This document shows, piece after piece, positions 54,586 through 63,858 of a stretch of DNA of 64,000 nucleotides. The translations under genes and the position numbers were made by a program. Source of the DNA: Chlamydiae bacterium CG10_big_fil_rev_8_21_14_0_10_42_34 (lineage in GTDB: Bacteria; Chlamydiota; Chlamydiia; Chlamydiales; SM23-39); assembly GCA_002773795.1 (NCBI GenBank), contig PFAD01000013.1:1-64000 (forward strand), given 5' to 3'. Numbering within the stretch: the first letter of the stretch is position 1; the number at the start of each line of letters is the position of its first letter. Under the pieces are notes generated by a model. That model worked only from the letters and a program-made list of their open reading frames with translations, was not told where the DNA came from and did no database searches.

Positions 54586-54759
54586 GATGTGCAAATCCAC
54601 GAAGATGTTTTCATTCAGGCATTCATCACGGAGCTTCCCATTGAAGCTCTCGATATATCCATTCTGGTAAGGCTTACCGGGTTGGATATAATCCCATCTT
54701 ATTTTCTGTTCCTGACACCAGCTTAAGATTGCCATGCTGGTAAATTCTGTAACGCTTTA
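54586..54759 (-). pseudogene. IS3-family transposase remnant (OrfB C-terminal part)
   Basis: The minus strand encodes [40 protein letters not shown] and [15 protein letters not shown], the retroviral-integrase-type core of IS3 OrfB with the last catalytic Glu in YIESFNG. Both ends are missing: a stop lies just upstream of TEFTS and similarity ends after DLHI. No terminal repeats were found, so it is a dead fragment. Confidence 0.75.
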
Positions 54760-54822
54760 AACTAGAAACCTAGCAACCCATAAAGTTGAAATAAGCCAGC
54801 TCCCTCCCTTAAAACTAATAGA

Positions 54823-55073
54823 ATGAAATATTCTAAGGTTAAAAAAACCCAAACAAGGCAAGATTTTATCCCTTTTTTGAGAACTCTCAAGAAGGATTAT
54901 ACAGAAAACTTATCGACCAGGGAAAGTAGAGGTATCGAGACATTTTTAGGCGCAGTCGCATCTTGGATAGAAGATGTGGATGGATTCATATAAATCGGGG
55001 TTTGCCGATTCCAGAAAAACCCGCCTGGAAAGTCTTTGCAGACATTCTTATGGGAGGAAAGCTTTATGAGTGA
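54823..55073 (+). pseudogene. DUF7660-like small protein, frameshifted
   Basis: The first frame reads MKYSKVKKTQTRQDFIPFLR... to ASWIEDVDGFI and stops at 54991-54993. The shifted frame continues NRGLPIPEKPAWKVFADILM, GGKLYE and stops at 55071. Together they resemble one DUF7660-type protein of ~82 residues, disrupted by one indel near 54985. The family is of unknown function. A sequencing error cannot be excluded. It overlaps the AbiEii gene end by 10 bases in convergent orientation. Confidence 0.55.
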
Positions 55074-55912
55074 TGGCATGCAATAAATCTATTGACGACT
55101 TCGATCACATCGACTATCTGACTGGGCAATCGAGCTGAAGCCGTTGCTGTTTTATGGTAGCGATCCCAGTATTTCTGTAACGCTTCGAGCGCTGAAGTAT
55201 CAAACTGCATCGGCAATCGAATAGGTGTTTTACGATGTTCGAATACCAGACGGATTGCTTTTGCAGTATCTGGCTCATTTAGCATTTTCTCAGAGCTGGC
55301 AATAGTATAGAGATCGTGAAAATCCTTCATCCGGCTGTTGTCAGCCCCTCGGAAGATTGCCGTCTCAAGTTTTTCGGCAAACACAAATTCCATCGGATAG
55401 CAATTTACAGTCAGCGATGGTTCGAACAAGGGTCCCTTCGAATTTGAAAGAAGTAAAAGCTCCTTCTCGCGCACCTGGACCAGATCGCCGAATCCTAGAT
55501 CGATGAAGAGAGGAAATTTAGCTTTTCCAAAGCGAACCTCTATTTTGACATGAGCACCGGGATATTCCATGTGAAAATGCTCGAGAGGATCTATGACCGG
55601 GTTCATAAAAACAAATCCATCTTCAATCTCAACCCGCACGATATCATTAAAAATCTTCTGCAAGGCGCTGATTTCATTCCTGAGCCGTTGGATCGTGAAG
55701 TCCAGGTCCTTTGTTTCTCTGCCGATGTCCACATACCGAGCCAATAGAGTTCCCCCCTTTAGGACAAAATGCGAGTGATAAGGAGATCGGCATAAGCGCA
55801 CAAGAAATCTTTCTGTGATGACGTTTTGCCAAACTTCAGCAGGAGTTACATTTCTTTCCTTAGCAATGAGCTGTAGGCGTTTTTTAAATGACTGTTCAAA
55901 GGAGTGAGTCAT
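55064..55912 (-). CDS. AbiEii-type nucleotidyltransferase toxin
   Basis: The toxin of a type IV AbiE toxin-antitoxin/abortive-infection system, 282 residues. Nucleotidyltransferase motifs are FVLKGGTLLARY (near 48) and RETKDLDFTIQRL (near 65) with the paired Asp; MEFVFAEKLETAIFRGADNS and RMKDFHDLYTIAS form the conserved later motifs. All expected residues are present. It overlaps the antitoxin gene by 4 bases (ATGA), the usual coupling. Confidence 0.85.
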   Translation of the reverse strand: MTHSFEQSFKKRLQLIAKERNVTPAEVWQNVITERFLVRLCRSPYHSHFVLKGGTLLARYVDIGRETKDLDFTIQRLRNEISALQKIFNDIVRVEIEDGFVFMNPVIDPLEHFHMEYPGAHVKIEVRFGKAKFPLFIDLGFGDLVQVREKELLLLSNSKGPLFEPSLTVNCYPMEFVFAEKLETAIFRGADNSRMKDFHDLYTIASSEKMLNEPDTAKAIRLVFEHRKTPIRLPMQFDTSALEALQKYWDRYHKTATASARLPSQIVDVIEVVNRFIACHHS

Positions 55913-56505
55913 GTTGTTAATGCTACAATGTATTTATTAATATTGATTCTTAATGCTTTGGCATATCTTGAAAGCTTTGGTAGGTCTGCCTTCTTTTCGC
56001 CAGAAGGTTTTAAATAAGATTGAAGAGCCTTGATAGCAATTTCGTCGCTCAAATATCGAAATGAGTCGACAATAGTCCTTTCTCGATCAAAAATTTTTAC
56101 CTCATATTTCCCCATCTTTATGGTTGTTAGTCCGAGACTCATATTCCTCATTCGAACGATTCGGATATGGGGACGCTTCGGACTCTTATCGGTGTTGGGA
56201 ATGGCAATCCAATACTCCCTCATGATCTGATTGGTCAGGTTATAATAGCAAAGCGCTGAGACTAGACAAACGACCCCTCTAGGAATACTCGAAGCGGTGA
56301 GCACAAGCTCTTCAAAATCAAAATCGACTCCGCTAGAAGCTTCGGCTACCCGATATAGCCCGCGCCCAACCCTTTCAATCACCCCTTTCTGACAAAAATG
56401 CGCCAGCATTCGAGAAGGAATTCCCCTAGAACGGGCCTCACTGGCCTTGAATATAGGCTCTTTGAGAAGCGGGTCAAGAAGATGCTGATACTTAGATCGT
56501 TTCAT
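55909..56505 (-). CDS. AbiEi-type antitoxin/transcriptional regulator
   Basis: 198 residues. The N-terminal winged-helix domain (~12-60: FKASEARSRGIPSRMLAHFC, VGRGLYRV) is followed by the AbiEi C-terminal domain (VVCLVSALCYYNLTNQI; VKIFDRERTIVDSFRYLSDE). Such proteins neutralise AbiEii and repress their own promoter. An inverted repeat begins 5 bases upstream of the ATG and is the obvious operator. Confidence 0.83.
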   Translation of the reverse strand: MKRSKYQHLLDPLLKEPIFKASEARSRGIPSRMLAHFCQKGVIERVGRGLYRVAEASSGVDFDFEELVLTASSIPRGVVCLVSALCYYNLTNQIMREYWIAIPNTDKSPKRPHIRIVRMRNMSLGLTTIKMGKYEVKIFDRERTIVDSFRYLSDEIAIKALQSYLKPSGEKKADLPKLSRYAKALRININKYIVALTT

Positions 56506-56509
56506 GTTT

Positions 56510-56564
56510 ATTTATGTAACATAGACACTCATTAAAGGTCAATGAGTGCCTATGTTACATAAAT
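56510..56564. promoter_or_regulatory. Near-perfect 24-bp inverted repeat, probable AbiEi operator
   Basis: Arms at 56510-56533 and 56541-56564 match at 23 of 24 positions (left begins atttatgtaacatag, right ends ctatgttacataaat) with a 7-base spacer. It lies directly upstream of the antitoxin start. Known AbiEi proteins bind inverted repeats at their own promoters. Confidence 0.65.
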
Positions 56565-56582
56565 GACCGGGGGCGATCCCAT

Positions 56583-56993
56583 ATAAGAAAATCGCAGAAA
56601 GCTCCATTAGAAAAACGGTCGCTTCCATCTAAAATAAACCGCTTAGGAGTTGAACACGAATGCATTAAACTGCTCATTACATTTTCGCCCCATGCGGATC
56701 GGGTGGTGTCTCACCAAAACGACTGGACCGCCTATCAAGAGTCTCTAAAACTCAATTTTATCCTGGCTGGGGGACAATTCAATCCCCTGATCCCCATAGA
56801 AAATAAGGATTACGCCCGCGCTCTGATTCAATCTTTTCGAGTTGACCTACTATTATCCATCACTGAAGACGCCGAGATACAGGCATTTATCGGCAAACAA
56901 CTCTCGCCTGAAGACGAGAGTTGTTTGCCGGAATGTACTATTCAGATAGCCCCGACGGAGAATTTCTTTCGCAAGGTTGGTTATGTAAAGTAG
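56583..56993 (+). pseudogene. Gene fragment of unknown family
   Basis: The frame is open from at least 56583 with protein-like sequence but no good start: EHECIKLLITFSPHADR, then LNFILAGGQFNPLIPIENKD and YARALIQSFRVDLLLSI. Similarity-like content stops near 56890, where a 16-bp perfect hairpin begins, and the remaining codons overlap the opposing DoxX-like gene. It is read as a remnant truncated at both ends. A GTG at 56703 would give 96 residues if it is a real gene. Confidence 0.4.
56891..56930. repeat. Perfect 16-bp inverted repeat
   Basis: cggcaaacaactctcg (56891-56906) and its exact reverse complement (56915-56930) are separated by 8 bases. There is no T-run on the plus side. It lies at the apparent 3' break of the upstream gene fragment. 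Confidence 0.6.
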
Positions 56994-57399
56994 AAAAAAT
57001 CACGAGCCCAGCAGAAATAAGAATTAAATTCTTAAAGATATATTGCCCTTCCAGCGTCAATCCAAAAGGTATCCAAGTAAAGCAAGCCTCTGGCTGCATG
57101 AAAAGGGGGAAAAAAGTACCCGGAAAATGAAGAAAGAGAAGGATCAAGCCATAGCGGAGAAAACGTCTAAAAAAAAGAAAAACACCTATTGCCATTTCCC
57201 AAATACCGATCAAGCTAATGAAGATGTGATCCTCTATCCCAGGGAGAGCATGCATCACGAGCTCGTCAACAGGGCTATCTCCGGATACTTTCAAAGCTCC
57301 ATACCAAAAAAAGATGATCCCCATCGCATAACGCAAAAGAGTGACTGATCGCCCTTTAAAATAATGAGAAAGCTTACGCTCTATTTCAAAATAGCCCAT
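56938..57399 (-). CDS. DoxX-like membrane protein
   Basis: 153 residues with four membrane helices (LLRYAMGIIFFWYGALKV, FISLIGIWEMAIGVFLFF, YGLILLFLHFPGTFFPLF, NLILISAGLVIFS). The pattern resembles DoxX/YkgB-type proteins; function unknown. The start overlaps the end of an upstream frameshifted gene by 14 bases, which suggests a former operon. Confidence 0.6.
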   Translation of the reverse strand: MGYFEIERKLSHYFKGRSVTLLRYAMGIIFFWYGALKVSGDSPVDELVMHALPGIEDHIFISLIGIWEMAIGVFLFFRRFLRYGLILLFLHFPGTFFPLFMQPEACFTWIPFGLTLEGQYIFKNLILISAGLVIFSTLHNQPCERNSPSGLSE

Positions 57400-57708
57400 T
57401 GTCTTTGTATAACCACCATTCGATCCAATTTCTTATTTCCACAATACCAAATGCTCCTAAAAAAACAAGAAGAGAATAAATCCATGGGAACGACATGAAA
57501 TAATGTTGGCACAAAGTAAACGATGGAGCATTAAGGCATGATCCCAAGCGCTACTCCCAAAAAAAATCAGCGGATTGATTGTACAACTCCGTAAAATGTT
57601 CTTAAAAAATGGCTCGGATTCTTGTGGAGTCTGTTGTTTTTTAATGGAGCTGAAAAACCCCACTTCACTCCAGACATTCTTAAGGCTATTATCTACAGCA
57701 CTCAGCAC
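57386..57708 (-). pseudogene. Probable frameshifted membrane-protein gene
   Basis: One minus frame (from 57708) encodes QQTPQESEPFFKNILRSC and PLIFFGSSAWDHALM. A second, shifted frame continues LCQHYFMSFPWIYSLLVFLG and AFGIVEIRNWIEWWLYKDNG, then stops at 57386, just inside the start of the DoxX-like gene. The shift lies near 57520. The second part looks like a real membrane-protein C terminus. The family is not recognised. Confidence 0.4.
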
Positions 57709-57790
57709 GAAATGTGCCGTCAGCGTACCATTTGTATTTTTTAAGACTGTTTTTGAATGGAAAATTTAAGGCGATTTATAAATATTTTTA

Positions 57791-58012
57791 TCTATGAAAA
57801 TGCTCGGAGTTCCTGCGGGCGTTTTGGTGAGGTGAGCGCAAGGCGTGGAGCGCCGCCTGTACTATGTACTGGCAAGCGAACACAACGCAGCGATCGCCCA
57901 TCAAAATGCTCGGAGGGACTCCGAGTGATTTGATGAGGAAAATGCAAGGCGGCAAGCGACGGCTGTACTTTGTACTGCCGAGCGCAGCCAACGCAGCAGT
58001 TTTCCATCAAAT

Positions 58013-58021
<9 letters not shown>
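57791..58021. repeat. 106-bp-period tandem repeat ending in the tRNA-Leu 3' end
   Basis: Three copies of a ~18-base motif ending tgctcggag occur at 57792-57809, 57898-57915 and 58004-58021, exactly 106 bases apart. The last is the 3' end of tRNA-Leu. The two intervening 106-base units are diverged but alignable without gaps (shared stretches caaggcg, ctgtact-tgtactg, aacgcagc, catcaaa). Confidence 0.8.
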
Positions 58022-58095
<74 letters not shown>

Positions 58096-58138
58096 GAAAC
58101 TAAGTGTAATATCTTAATATCTTGAAGAGATACACGCA

Positions 58139-58159
58139 AGCCCGCAGTGAATGCGGGCT
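58139..58159 (-). terminator. Hairpin after the CT504-like gene
   Basis: agcccgca (58139-58146) and tgcgggct (58152-58159) form a perfect stem with a 5-base loop just after the stop codon. The minus-strand tail is not a clean T-run, so strength is uncertain. Confidence 0.5.
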
Positions 58160-58165
58160 CATATT

Positions 58166-58912
58166 TTACTCTTCGCTTTCGTTTTCCAATTCTTTATCTA
58201 TGGGAATTGGTTGTTCAGAAATGATCTCTTCTATGATTTGTTTTTCTGTGTCTGGGAGAGATTCTCCTTCGACTTCTGTCGGCTTATAACGACTTAAAGA
58301 CTCTCTGATAAGTGTCGTAGGCGGCGGAAAAAGCTTTGAAATAAATGATGGAGCTTTTTCAACGGCCTCTGCTTGAGGGGATTGTCCCTGTTCGGGTTGA
58401 TGCCCCTCCGAGGTTTTTTGGTTCTCTTCTGCAGAGTCTCGCCCTTCATGGTTTTGCTCTGTATTTTGTGGCTCGCGCGTTTCTGGTGGCTGATCGTTGC
58501 GATCTCTGCCTCTACGGCCACGTCTTCTTTTATCTCTCTTCCCTGCTGTGCGAGGTTCTTGCGCTGGCGCTGGACGAGACTCTGCAAGAGTTGGATCTTG
58601 CACTACTTCTTCCCGCGGACGAGGCGGAGCTTCGCGCCCACCACCAATCTTAATCGATCGATCGGATGAAACGTTTTTGAGAACCATACGGGTCTCTTTA
58701 AGCTCTAGGATTTCATAGTCGCTTACTGGGACTAGAAATGACTTCGGTCGCTCTTGCGAACGGAAAAAGAAAGAGTGCCCAAATGACACTACTTCAACTG
58801 CATCAACAAAATAGTCTTCTTGACCATTCCCCTTGCTGCTTCGGATGACTAGCTTGCATCCTTCGCGAGGGGTTATGACCGTCTCGATAATAGGTTCTCG
58901 TGTAAAGTTCAC
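58166..58912 (-). CDS. Conserved chlamydial protein, CT504-like position, Arg/Pro-rich
   Basis: 248 residues of unknown function, next to gapA as CT504 is in C. trachomatis. The N-terminal ~95 residues are a compact beta-rich domain (EPIIETVITPREGCKLVIRS, YEILELKETRMVLKNVSSDR). The rest is disordered: an Arg-rich patch (KRDKRRRGRRGRDRNDQ, near 125), then Gln/Glu/Pro-rich sequence and an acidic C terminus. The basic patch suggests nucleic-acid binding. Confidence 0.65.
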   Translation of the reverse strand: MNFTREPIIETVITPREGCKLVIRSSKGNGQEDYFVDAVEVVSFGHSFFFRSQERPKSFLVPVSDYEILELKETRMVLKNVSSDRSIKIGGGREAPPRPREEVVQDPTLAESRPAPAQEPRTAGKRDKRRRGRRGRDRNDQPPETREPQNTEQNHEGRDSAEENQKTSEGHQPEQGQSPQAEAVEKAPSFISKLFPPPTTLIRESLSRYKPTEVEGESLPDTEKQIIEEIISEQPIPIDKELENESEE

Positions 58913-58999
58913 TTAAGTTACCGTAATTTAAAGGTGTTATGCCCTGATCCAATCTCAATAAAGTTTTTACTAAGATAGGTTCTTTGGAGTTGTGATGTT

Positions 59000-60007
59000 T
59001 CATTCTTTGTCTACCATGTACTCCAAGAGGTCGACAACGCGGTGTGAATAGCCCATTTCGTTGTCATACCAGGCGATTAATTTATAAAAACGGCTGCTCA
59101 ATGCTATCCCCGCCTTCTTGTCAAAAATGCAAGAATAGGAGCTGCCAATAAAGTCTGAAGATACCAACTCTTCATCGGTCGTCGCTAAGACACCTTTGAG
59201 GTTGGTTTTTGCTGCTTCGTCCATCGCGCTACATATTTCATCATAGGTCGTATCCTTAGCAAGTCGAACTGTAAGGTCGACTACAGATACATCCGGTGTA
59301 GGAACGCGAAAGGCCATCCCAGTGAGTTTCCCTTTTAAATCAGGCAAACATAGGACTACAGCTTTAGCTGCCCCCGTAGACGCAGGAATAATATTACTTC
59401 CTGCAGCCCTGCCTCCGCGCCAGTCCTTATGAGACGGCCCGTCAACAGTCGGTTGGCTCGCTGTAAGAGAATGAACTGTTGTCATCAATCCTTCTTCGAT
59501 GCCAAAGCAATCTTGAAGAACTTTGCAAAGCGGTGCCAAACAATTTGTCGTGCACGATGCATTACAAAGGACAAAGTCTTTTTGAGGGTTATACTGTGTA
59601 TGGTTCACACCCACAACATATGTAGGCATACTATCTTTTCCAGGAGCTGTGATTAAAACTCTCTTCGCCCCTGCAGTAAGGTGTTTTTTAGCATCTTCCA
59701 TATGCGTAAATCGACCCGTTGCTTCAACAACATAATCAATTTTGTGTTCTTTCCATGGAAGTTGTGCAGCATCTTTTTCAGCCGTCACTAATATCTTCTT
59801 TCCATCAACAATGAGATCTTTGCCATCAGATGTGACAGTCTTCCCATATGTACCATGCACTGAATCATGCTTAAAAAGGTACGCCAGATTGTCAGGTGGA
59901 ACTAGGTCATTAATAGCAACGACTTCTAAATTTTTACTCTGTAAAGCTGTCCGTAAAACAAGCCTTCCAATGCGCCCGAAACCGTTAATTGCTACACGTT
60001 TTACCAT
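59000..60007 (-). CDS. gapA: Glyceraldehyde-3-phosphate dehydrogenase
   Basis: A glycolytic enzyme, 335 residues. The NAD-binding [15 protein letters not shown] opens the protein; the catalytic Cys is in [11 protein letters not shown] near residue 155, and the C-terminal [19 protein letters not shown] is typical. It follows rplQ across a terminator, the order of CT505-CT506. Confidence 0.97.
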   Translation of the reverse strand: MVKRVAINGFGRIGRLVLRTALQSKNLEVVAINDLVPPDNLAYLFKHDSVHGTYGKTVTSDGKDLIVDGKKILVTAEKDAAQLPWKEHKIDYVVEATGRFTHMEDAKKHLTAGAKRVLITAPGKDSMPTYVVGVNHTQYNPQKDFVLCNASCTTNCLAPLCKVLQDCFGIEEGLMTTVHSLTASQPTVDGPSHKDWRGGRAAGSNIIPASTGAAKAVVLCLPDLKGKLTGMAFRVPTPDVSVVDLTVRLAKDTTYDEICSAMDEAAKTNLKGVLATTDEELVSSDFIGSSYSCIFDKKAGIALSSRFYKLIAWYDNEMGYSHRVVDLLEYMVDKE

Positions 60008-60059
60008 TGTCCATACCTCAGAATCTGAAGGGCCAGAATAGTGTATCGATTGAAGCTTG

Positions 60060-60101
60060 TAAAGAAAGAAATGTGCGTGCCCAAAGATCGTTGGGCACGC
60101 A
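60060..60101 (-). terminator. Rho-independent terminator after rplQ
   Basis: An 11-bp stem, tgcgtgcccaa (60074-60084) with ttgggcacgca (60091-60101), has a 6-base loop; on the minus strand it is followed by a T-rich tail (catttctttcttt). It ends the secY-rplQ transcript. Confidence 0.85.
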
Positions 60102-60112
60102 TAGATAAAATC

Positions 60113-60538
60113 TTATTTGAGATATTCAATATAGCACGTATCCGCGCTGTCGCCAATACGAACACCCTTGCGGATAATTCGTGTATAGCCACCATTGCGC
60201 TCTGAAAAACGGGAGCGCAGCTCTCCAAACAACTTATCAATTACATGACGGTCGCGGTTATAAGCGCCCTTATCACCAGCTTTTACGTCACGCGCCTCTT
60301 TTGTAGTAAGAGGGTTAAATGCAACCTTTAACAAAGCAATCGCATTACGCTTAGATGCAAGCGTATTTTTCTTTGCTAGCGTAATCATCTTTTCAGCATG
60401 ACGGCGCAATTCTTTTGCTTTAGGCACAGTAGTTACAATTCGCTCATTTTCAATGAGAGACTTGATCATATTCGAAATCATGGCTCTACGGTGTGATCCA
60501 GTACGGCCTACTTTAAAGGTGTGATTTCCGTGTCTCAT
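60113..60538 (-). CDS. rplQ: 50S ribosomal protein L17
   Basis: 141 residues; [20 protein letters not shown] and the [20 protein letters not shown] region are diagnostic. It overlaps rpoA by 4 bases. The C terminus ends soon after the conserved domain. Confidence 0.97.
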   Translation of the reverse strand: MRHGNHTFKVGRTGSHRRAMISNMIKSLIENERIVTTVPKAKELRRHAEKMITLAKKNTLASKRNAIALLKVAFNPLTTKEARDVKAGDKGAYNRDRHVIDKLFGELRSRFSERNGGYTRIIRKGVRIGDSADTCYIEYLK

Positions 60539-61635
60539 ACTTCTGGTACTCCAGCCTTTTCAGATAAATAATTACTTACGATCTGCTTAATATTATCTCG
60601 ATTGATTCCATACTTGCTCAAATCCATACCGAGGCATAGACCTAATTCGTCAAGCTTTTGCTTGATTTCTGTAAGGGACTTTTTGCCGAAATTTCTAAAT
60701 CGGAGCATTTCCGACTCAGGCATTACAACAAGTTCTCCAATCGTGTCTATATTGGCATTCGCAAGGCAGTTTGTTGAACGAACTGACAGTTCAATTTCGT
60801 TAATTTTCAACGCAAGCTTCGCAATTACTTCATCGCGATCTCTGTTTGTGTGCATTTCGCCTTTGTCAAAGACAACTGAGTGAGCTTTAATTGTTTCGAA
60901 CACTTGGAGGTGCATAATCCCAATCTGCGCTGAAAATGTGAGCGCTTCAACAGGCGTTATACGTCCATCAGTTGTCACTTCAAGAATAAGCCGATCAAAG
61001 TCAGTATCTTGTCCTACACGAGTGTTTTCAACATAATAGTTAACGAGTCGTACAGGCGAGAAAGCTGAATCGATGACAATCTCATCAACAACAGGATCAA
61101 AATTAGTATGTCTTTCTGATGGAACATACCCTCTTCCTGATGCGATGCGCAAATCAACTCTTCGATTCATCGGCTTTGTAGCTGTGAAAATCAAATGATC
61201 AGGATTCATGATCTCGTAATCTGACTTATCCAACAGGTCCTTTAAGGTTACTCTGTAAGATCCACCAGACTTCTCAATCATTTCCTCAGTTACTTCAAGC
61301 ATCTTCGTTACGAGTCGAATATCGCGAGGGTGATGATCATCTCCTAAAGTGAGACGTCGAATTAGCGCACCTTTCAAATTGAGGACGACATAAGTCATGT
61401 CTTCAATAATGCCTTCAGCAGCCATGTACTCGTGAGGGATACCTTCAATTCTTACAGAAAGAATCGCAGGAGCCTCAAGCGAAGCTAACATGATCCTTCT
61501 TAACGCGCTGCCAACTGTATGGCCAAATCCACGCTCGAAAGGTTCGACGATAAAACGAGCAAATGTCGATGTCTGACTAGCTTCATCTAATTTAATTTTT
61601 TCTGGCATTTCAAATTTGCCATACTTTACGGGCAT
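60535..61635 (-). CDS. rpoA: DNA-directed RNA polymerase subunit alpha
   Basis: 366 residues. The N-terminal assembly domain includes [20 protein letters not shown]; the C-terminal domain (~285-350) includes [20 protein letters not shown] with the helix-hairpin-helix that binds DNA and activators. The chlamydial alpha subunit is slightly longer than that of E. coli. Part of the ribosomal operon. Confidence 0.97.
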   Translation of the reverse strand: MPVKYGKFEMPEKIKLDEASQTSTFARFIVEPFERGFGHTVGSALRRIMLASLEAPAILSVRIEGIPHEYMAAEGIIEDMTYVVLNLKGALIRRLTLGDDHHPRDIRLVTKMLEVTEEMIEKSGGSYRVTLKDLLDKSDYEIMNPDHLIFTATKPMNRRVDLRIASGRGYVPSERHTNFDPVVDEIVIDSAFSPVRLVNYYVENTRVGQDTDFDRLILEVTTDGRITPVEALTFSAQIGIMHLQVFETIKAHSVVFDKGEMHTNRDRDEVIAKLALKINEIELSVRSTNCLANANIDTIGELVVMPESEMLRFRNFGKKSLTEIKQKLDELGLCLGMDLSKYGINRDNIKQIVSNYLSEKAGVPEV

Positions 61636-61647
61636 GTTAGTCTCCTC

Positions 61648-62064
61648 TTATACACGTCTACGTTTACGAGCCCTGCAGCCATTATGTGGCACAGGTGTCT
61701 TATCGCGAATAATACTTACAGAAAGTCCAGCACTCATCAGTCCGCGAACAGCAGACTCACGTCCAGCTCCGGGGCCTTTCAGATTTACTTCACACTCTCT
61801 CATTCCAACTGCCATCGCATCTTTCGCTGCATTTTGCGCAGCAACAGTTGCTGCAAATGCGGAAGATTTTCTCGATCCAGAAAAGTTTGCTTTTCCAGCA
61901 GTTGACCAAGAAATTACATTCCCAGCGAGGTCTGTAATCGCTACAGTCGTGTTGTTAAATGTTGCTTTAACGTGCGCAATCCCGGCTGGCACAGTACGTG
62001 CGTTTTTCTTTTTGACGCGGACTCCAGCTCTTTTAGGTGGCGCTTTCTTATCTTGCTTAGCCAA
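61648..62064 (-). CDS. rpsK: 30S ribosomal protein S11
   Basis: 138 residues; [20 protein letters not shown] and the C-terminal [20 protein letters not shown] identify S11. The N terminus is a Lys-rich extension, as in other chlamydiae. It is 12 bases from both rpoA and rpsM. Confidence 0.97.
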   Translation of the reverse strand: MAKQDKKAPPKRAGVRVKKKNARTVPAGIAHVKATFNNTTVAITDLAGNVISWSTAGKANFSGSRKSSAFAATVAAQNAAKDAMAVGMRECEVNLKGPGAGRESAVRGLMSAGLSVSIIRDKTPVPHNGCRARKRRRV

Positions 62065-62076
62065 GGTTATCTCCTA

Positions 62077-62445
62077 TTAGATTTTCTTATTGGCAACTGT
62101 TTTGCGTTTGCCTTTACGCGTTCTGGCATTCGTACGCGTTCTTTGCCCACGCACTGGAAGTCCAAGTCTGTGGCGGATACCGCGATAACATTGAATCCCT
62201 ACAAGACGCTTAATATTGCCCTGGATCTGACGGCGCAGATCTCCTTCAACAATATATTCTGATTGAAGAATCGCGTTCAGACGAGCAATGTCATCTTCAT
62301 TTAATTCTTTCGCGCGCATATCTTTACTAAGACCCAGTTTCTCAATAATCTGATTCGAAAGCTTTCGACCTACACCGTAAAGGTAAGTCAAACTCACTTC
62401 TAAGCGCTTATTGTCTGGAATATCTATTCCGATGACTCTAGGCAT
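62077..62445 (-). CDS. rpsM: 30S ribosomal protein S13
   Basis: 122 residues; [33 protein letters not shown] and the C-terminal [20 protein letters not shown] are diagnostic. rpmJ is not found between secY and this gene, where many bacteria have it. Confidence 0.97.
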   Translation of the reverse strand: MPRVIGIDIPDNKRLEVSLTYLYGVGRKLSNQIIEKLGLSKDMRAKELNEDDIARLNAILQSEYIVEGDLRRQIQGNIKRLVGIQCYRGIRHRLGLPVRGQRTRTNARTRKGKRKTVANKKI

Positions 62446-62483
62446 ATCTAATTCCTTCCGTCTAAAATAACATGATTTAAGGT

Positions 62484-63854
62484 TTAACGTCCACGAAGTT
62501 TACCCTTCGTCATAAAGCCTTCGTATCTCTTCATAAGTAGGTGAGATTCAATCTGTTTCGTTGTATCTAAAATAACTCCTACTAAGATAAGAAGCGAGGT
62601 TCCGCCAAAAAATTGGCTTATACTTGCATCTACTCCCATTAACCTGCCGACTAATGTCGGCAAAATGGCGATGATCGCCAGAAAAACAGCTCCAGCGAGT
62701 GTAATTCGACTCATTGTAGACTCAAGATAATCTTGAGTTGGTTTTCCCTGGCGGATACCCGGGATAAACGCTCCATTTTTTTTCATATCTGAGGCAATCT
62801 GCTCAGGCTTAAACTGAGTAGCTGTCCAGAAGTATGTAAAAAATAGAATTAACATTATGTACATTGCCATATAAACCCATGTTCCAGGGAGGAAGTAGTT
62901 AGACAACTGCCCAAGCCATGTGCTACGGCCTAAAAACTGCCCTACTGTCGCAGGAAACATAAGTAATGAAGAGGCAAAAATAACAGGTATTACCCCTGCG
63001 TAGTTAACTTTTAACGGGATGTGTGAGTTTCCGCCCTGAACTTCATGGCGTCCCACAATCCGTCTCGCATATTGTAAAGGGATCCGTCTTTGTCCTTGGA
63101 TGACCAAGATTGTTCCCACAGTAATAAATACAAACAAAGCGCACAAAACAATCAGCATAGGGAAAGTCAACTGACCCGCCTCTTGTGACTCTAGATTCAA
63201 TTGGCTAATAATAGATCCAATTGTGCTAGGAAACGATGCTAAAATTCCGAGGGCAATGATCAAACTAATTCCATTGCCAACGCCTTTTTCGCTAATTTGC
63301 TCCCCTATCCACATCAAAAACAAGGTACCTGTTGTCATCGTCACCATTACGGTAAGATAGAACAACCAAGACACACCAAAAATCTGCACATCAGCCAACT
63401 GAGAAACAATTATACCAGGGCTAGAAAGATTTACACGTACCACATACCCAGCAAATGCTGCGGATTGGAAAAGTGAGATTACAAGTGTTGCCATCCTTGT
63501 CCACTTAGATAACTTACGACGTCCTTGATCAGGACTTTCGCGAATATCTCTTTGCAGAGAAGGGACTAAAGCAACAAGTAACTGCATAATAATCGAAGCG
63601 GTGATGTATGGCATCACCCCAAGCGCTAAAACAGTCATCTTAGCAAAAGCACCGCCTGAAAAAATATCTACGAGTTGGAATAGGTTTTGGCCTCCCCCAC
63701 TTGCAAACTTGAACAAGCTAATCGCAGCTTCCGCATTGACTCCTGGCACAGGTACATACGCACCTATACGACATGCTCCTAAAAGAAGCAGGGTATATAA
63801 GATTTTTACTCTTAATTCTGGAATACCAAAGATGCGGCGTATCGCTTCGACCAT
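62484..63854 (-). CDS. secY: Protein translocase subunit SecY
   Basis: The central channel of the Sec translocon, 456 residues with ten helices. Typical stretches: [60 protein letters not shown]. Only 4 bases separate it from the rplO stop. Confidence 0.97.
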   Translation of the reverse strand: MVEAIRRIFGIPELRVKILYTLLLLGACRIGAYVPVPGVNAEAAISLFKFASGGGQNLFQLVDIFSGGAFAKMTVLALGVMPYITASIIMQLLVALVPSLQRDIRESPDQGRRKLSKWTRMATLVISLFQSAAFAGYVVRVNLSSPGIIVSQLADVQIFGVSWLFYLTVMVTMTTGTLFLMWIGEQISEKGVGNGISLIIALGILASFPSTIGSIISQLNLESQEAGQLTFPMLIVLCALFVFITVGTILVIQGQRRIPLQYARRIVGRHEVQGGNSHIPLKVNYAGVIPVIFASSLLMFPATVGQFLGRSTWLGQLSNYFLPGTWVYMAMYIMLILFFTYFWTATQFKPEQIASDMKKNGAFIPGIRQGKPTQDYLESTMSRITLAGAVFLAIIAILPTLVGRLMGVDASISQFFGGTSLLILVGVILDTTKQIESHLLMKRYEGFMTKGKLRGR

Positions 63855-63858
63855 TGTA

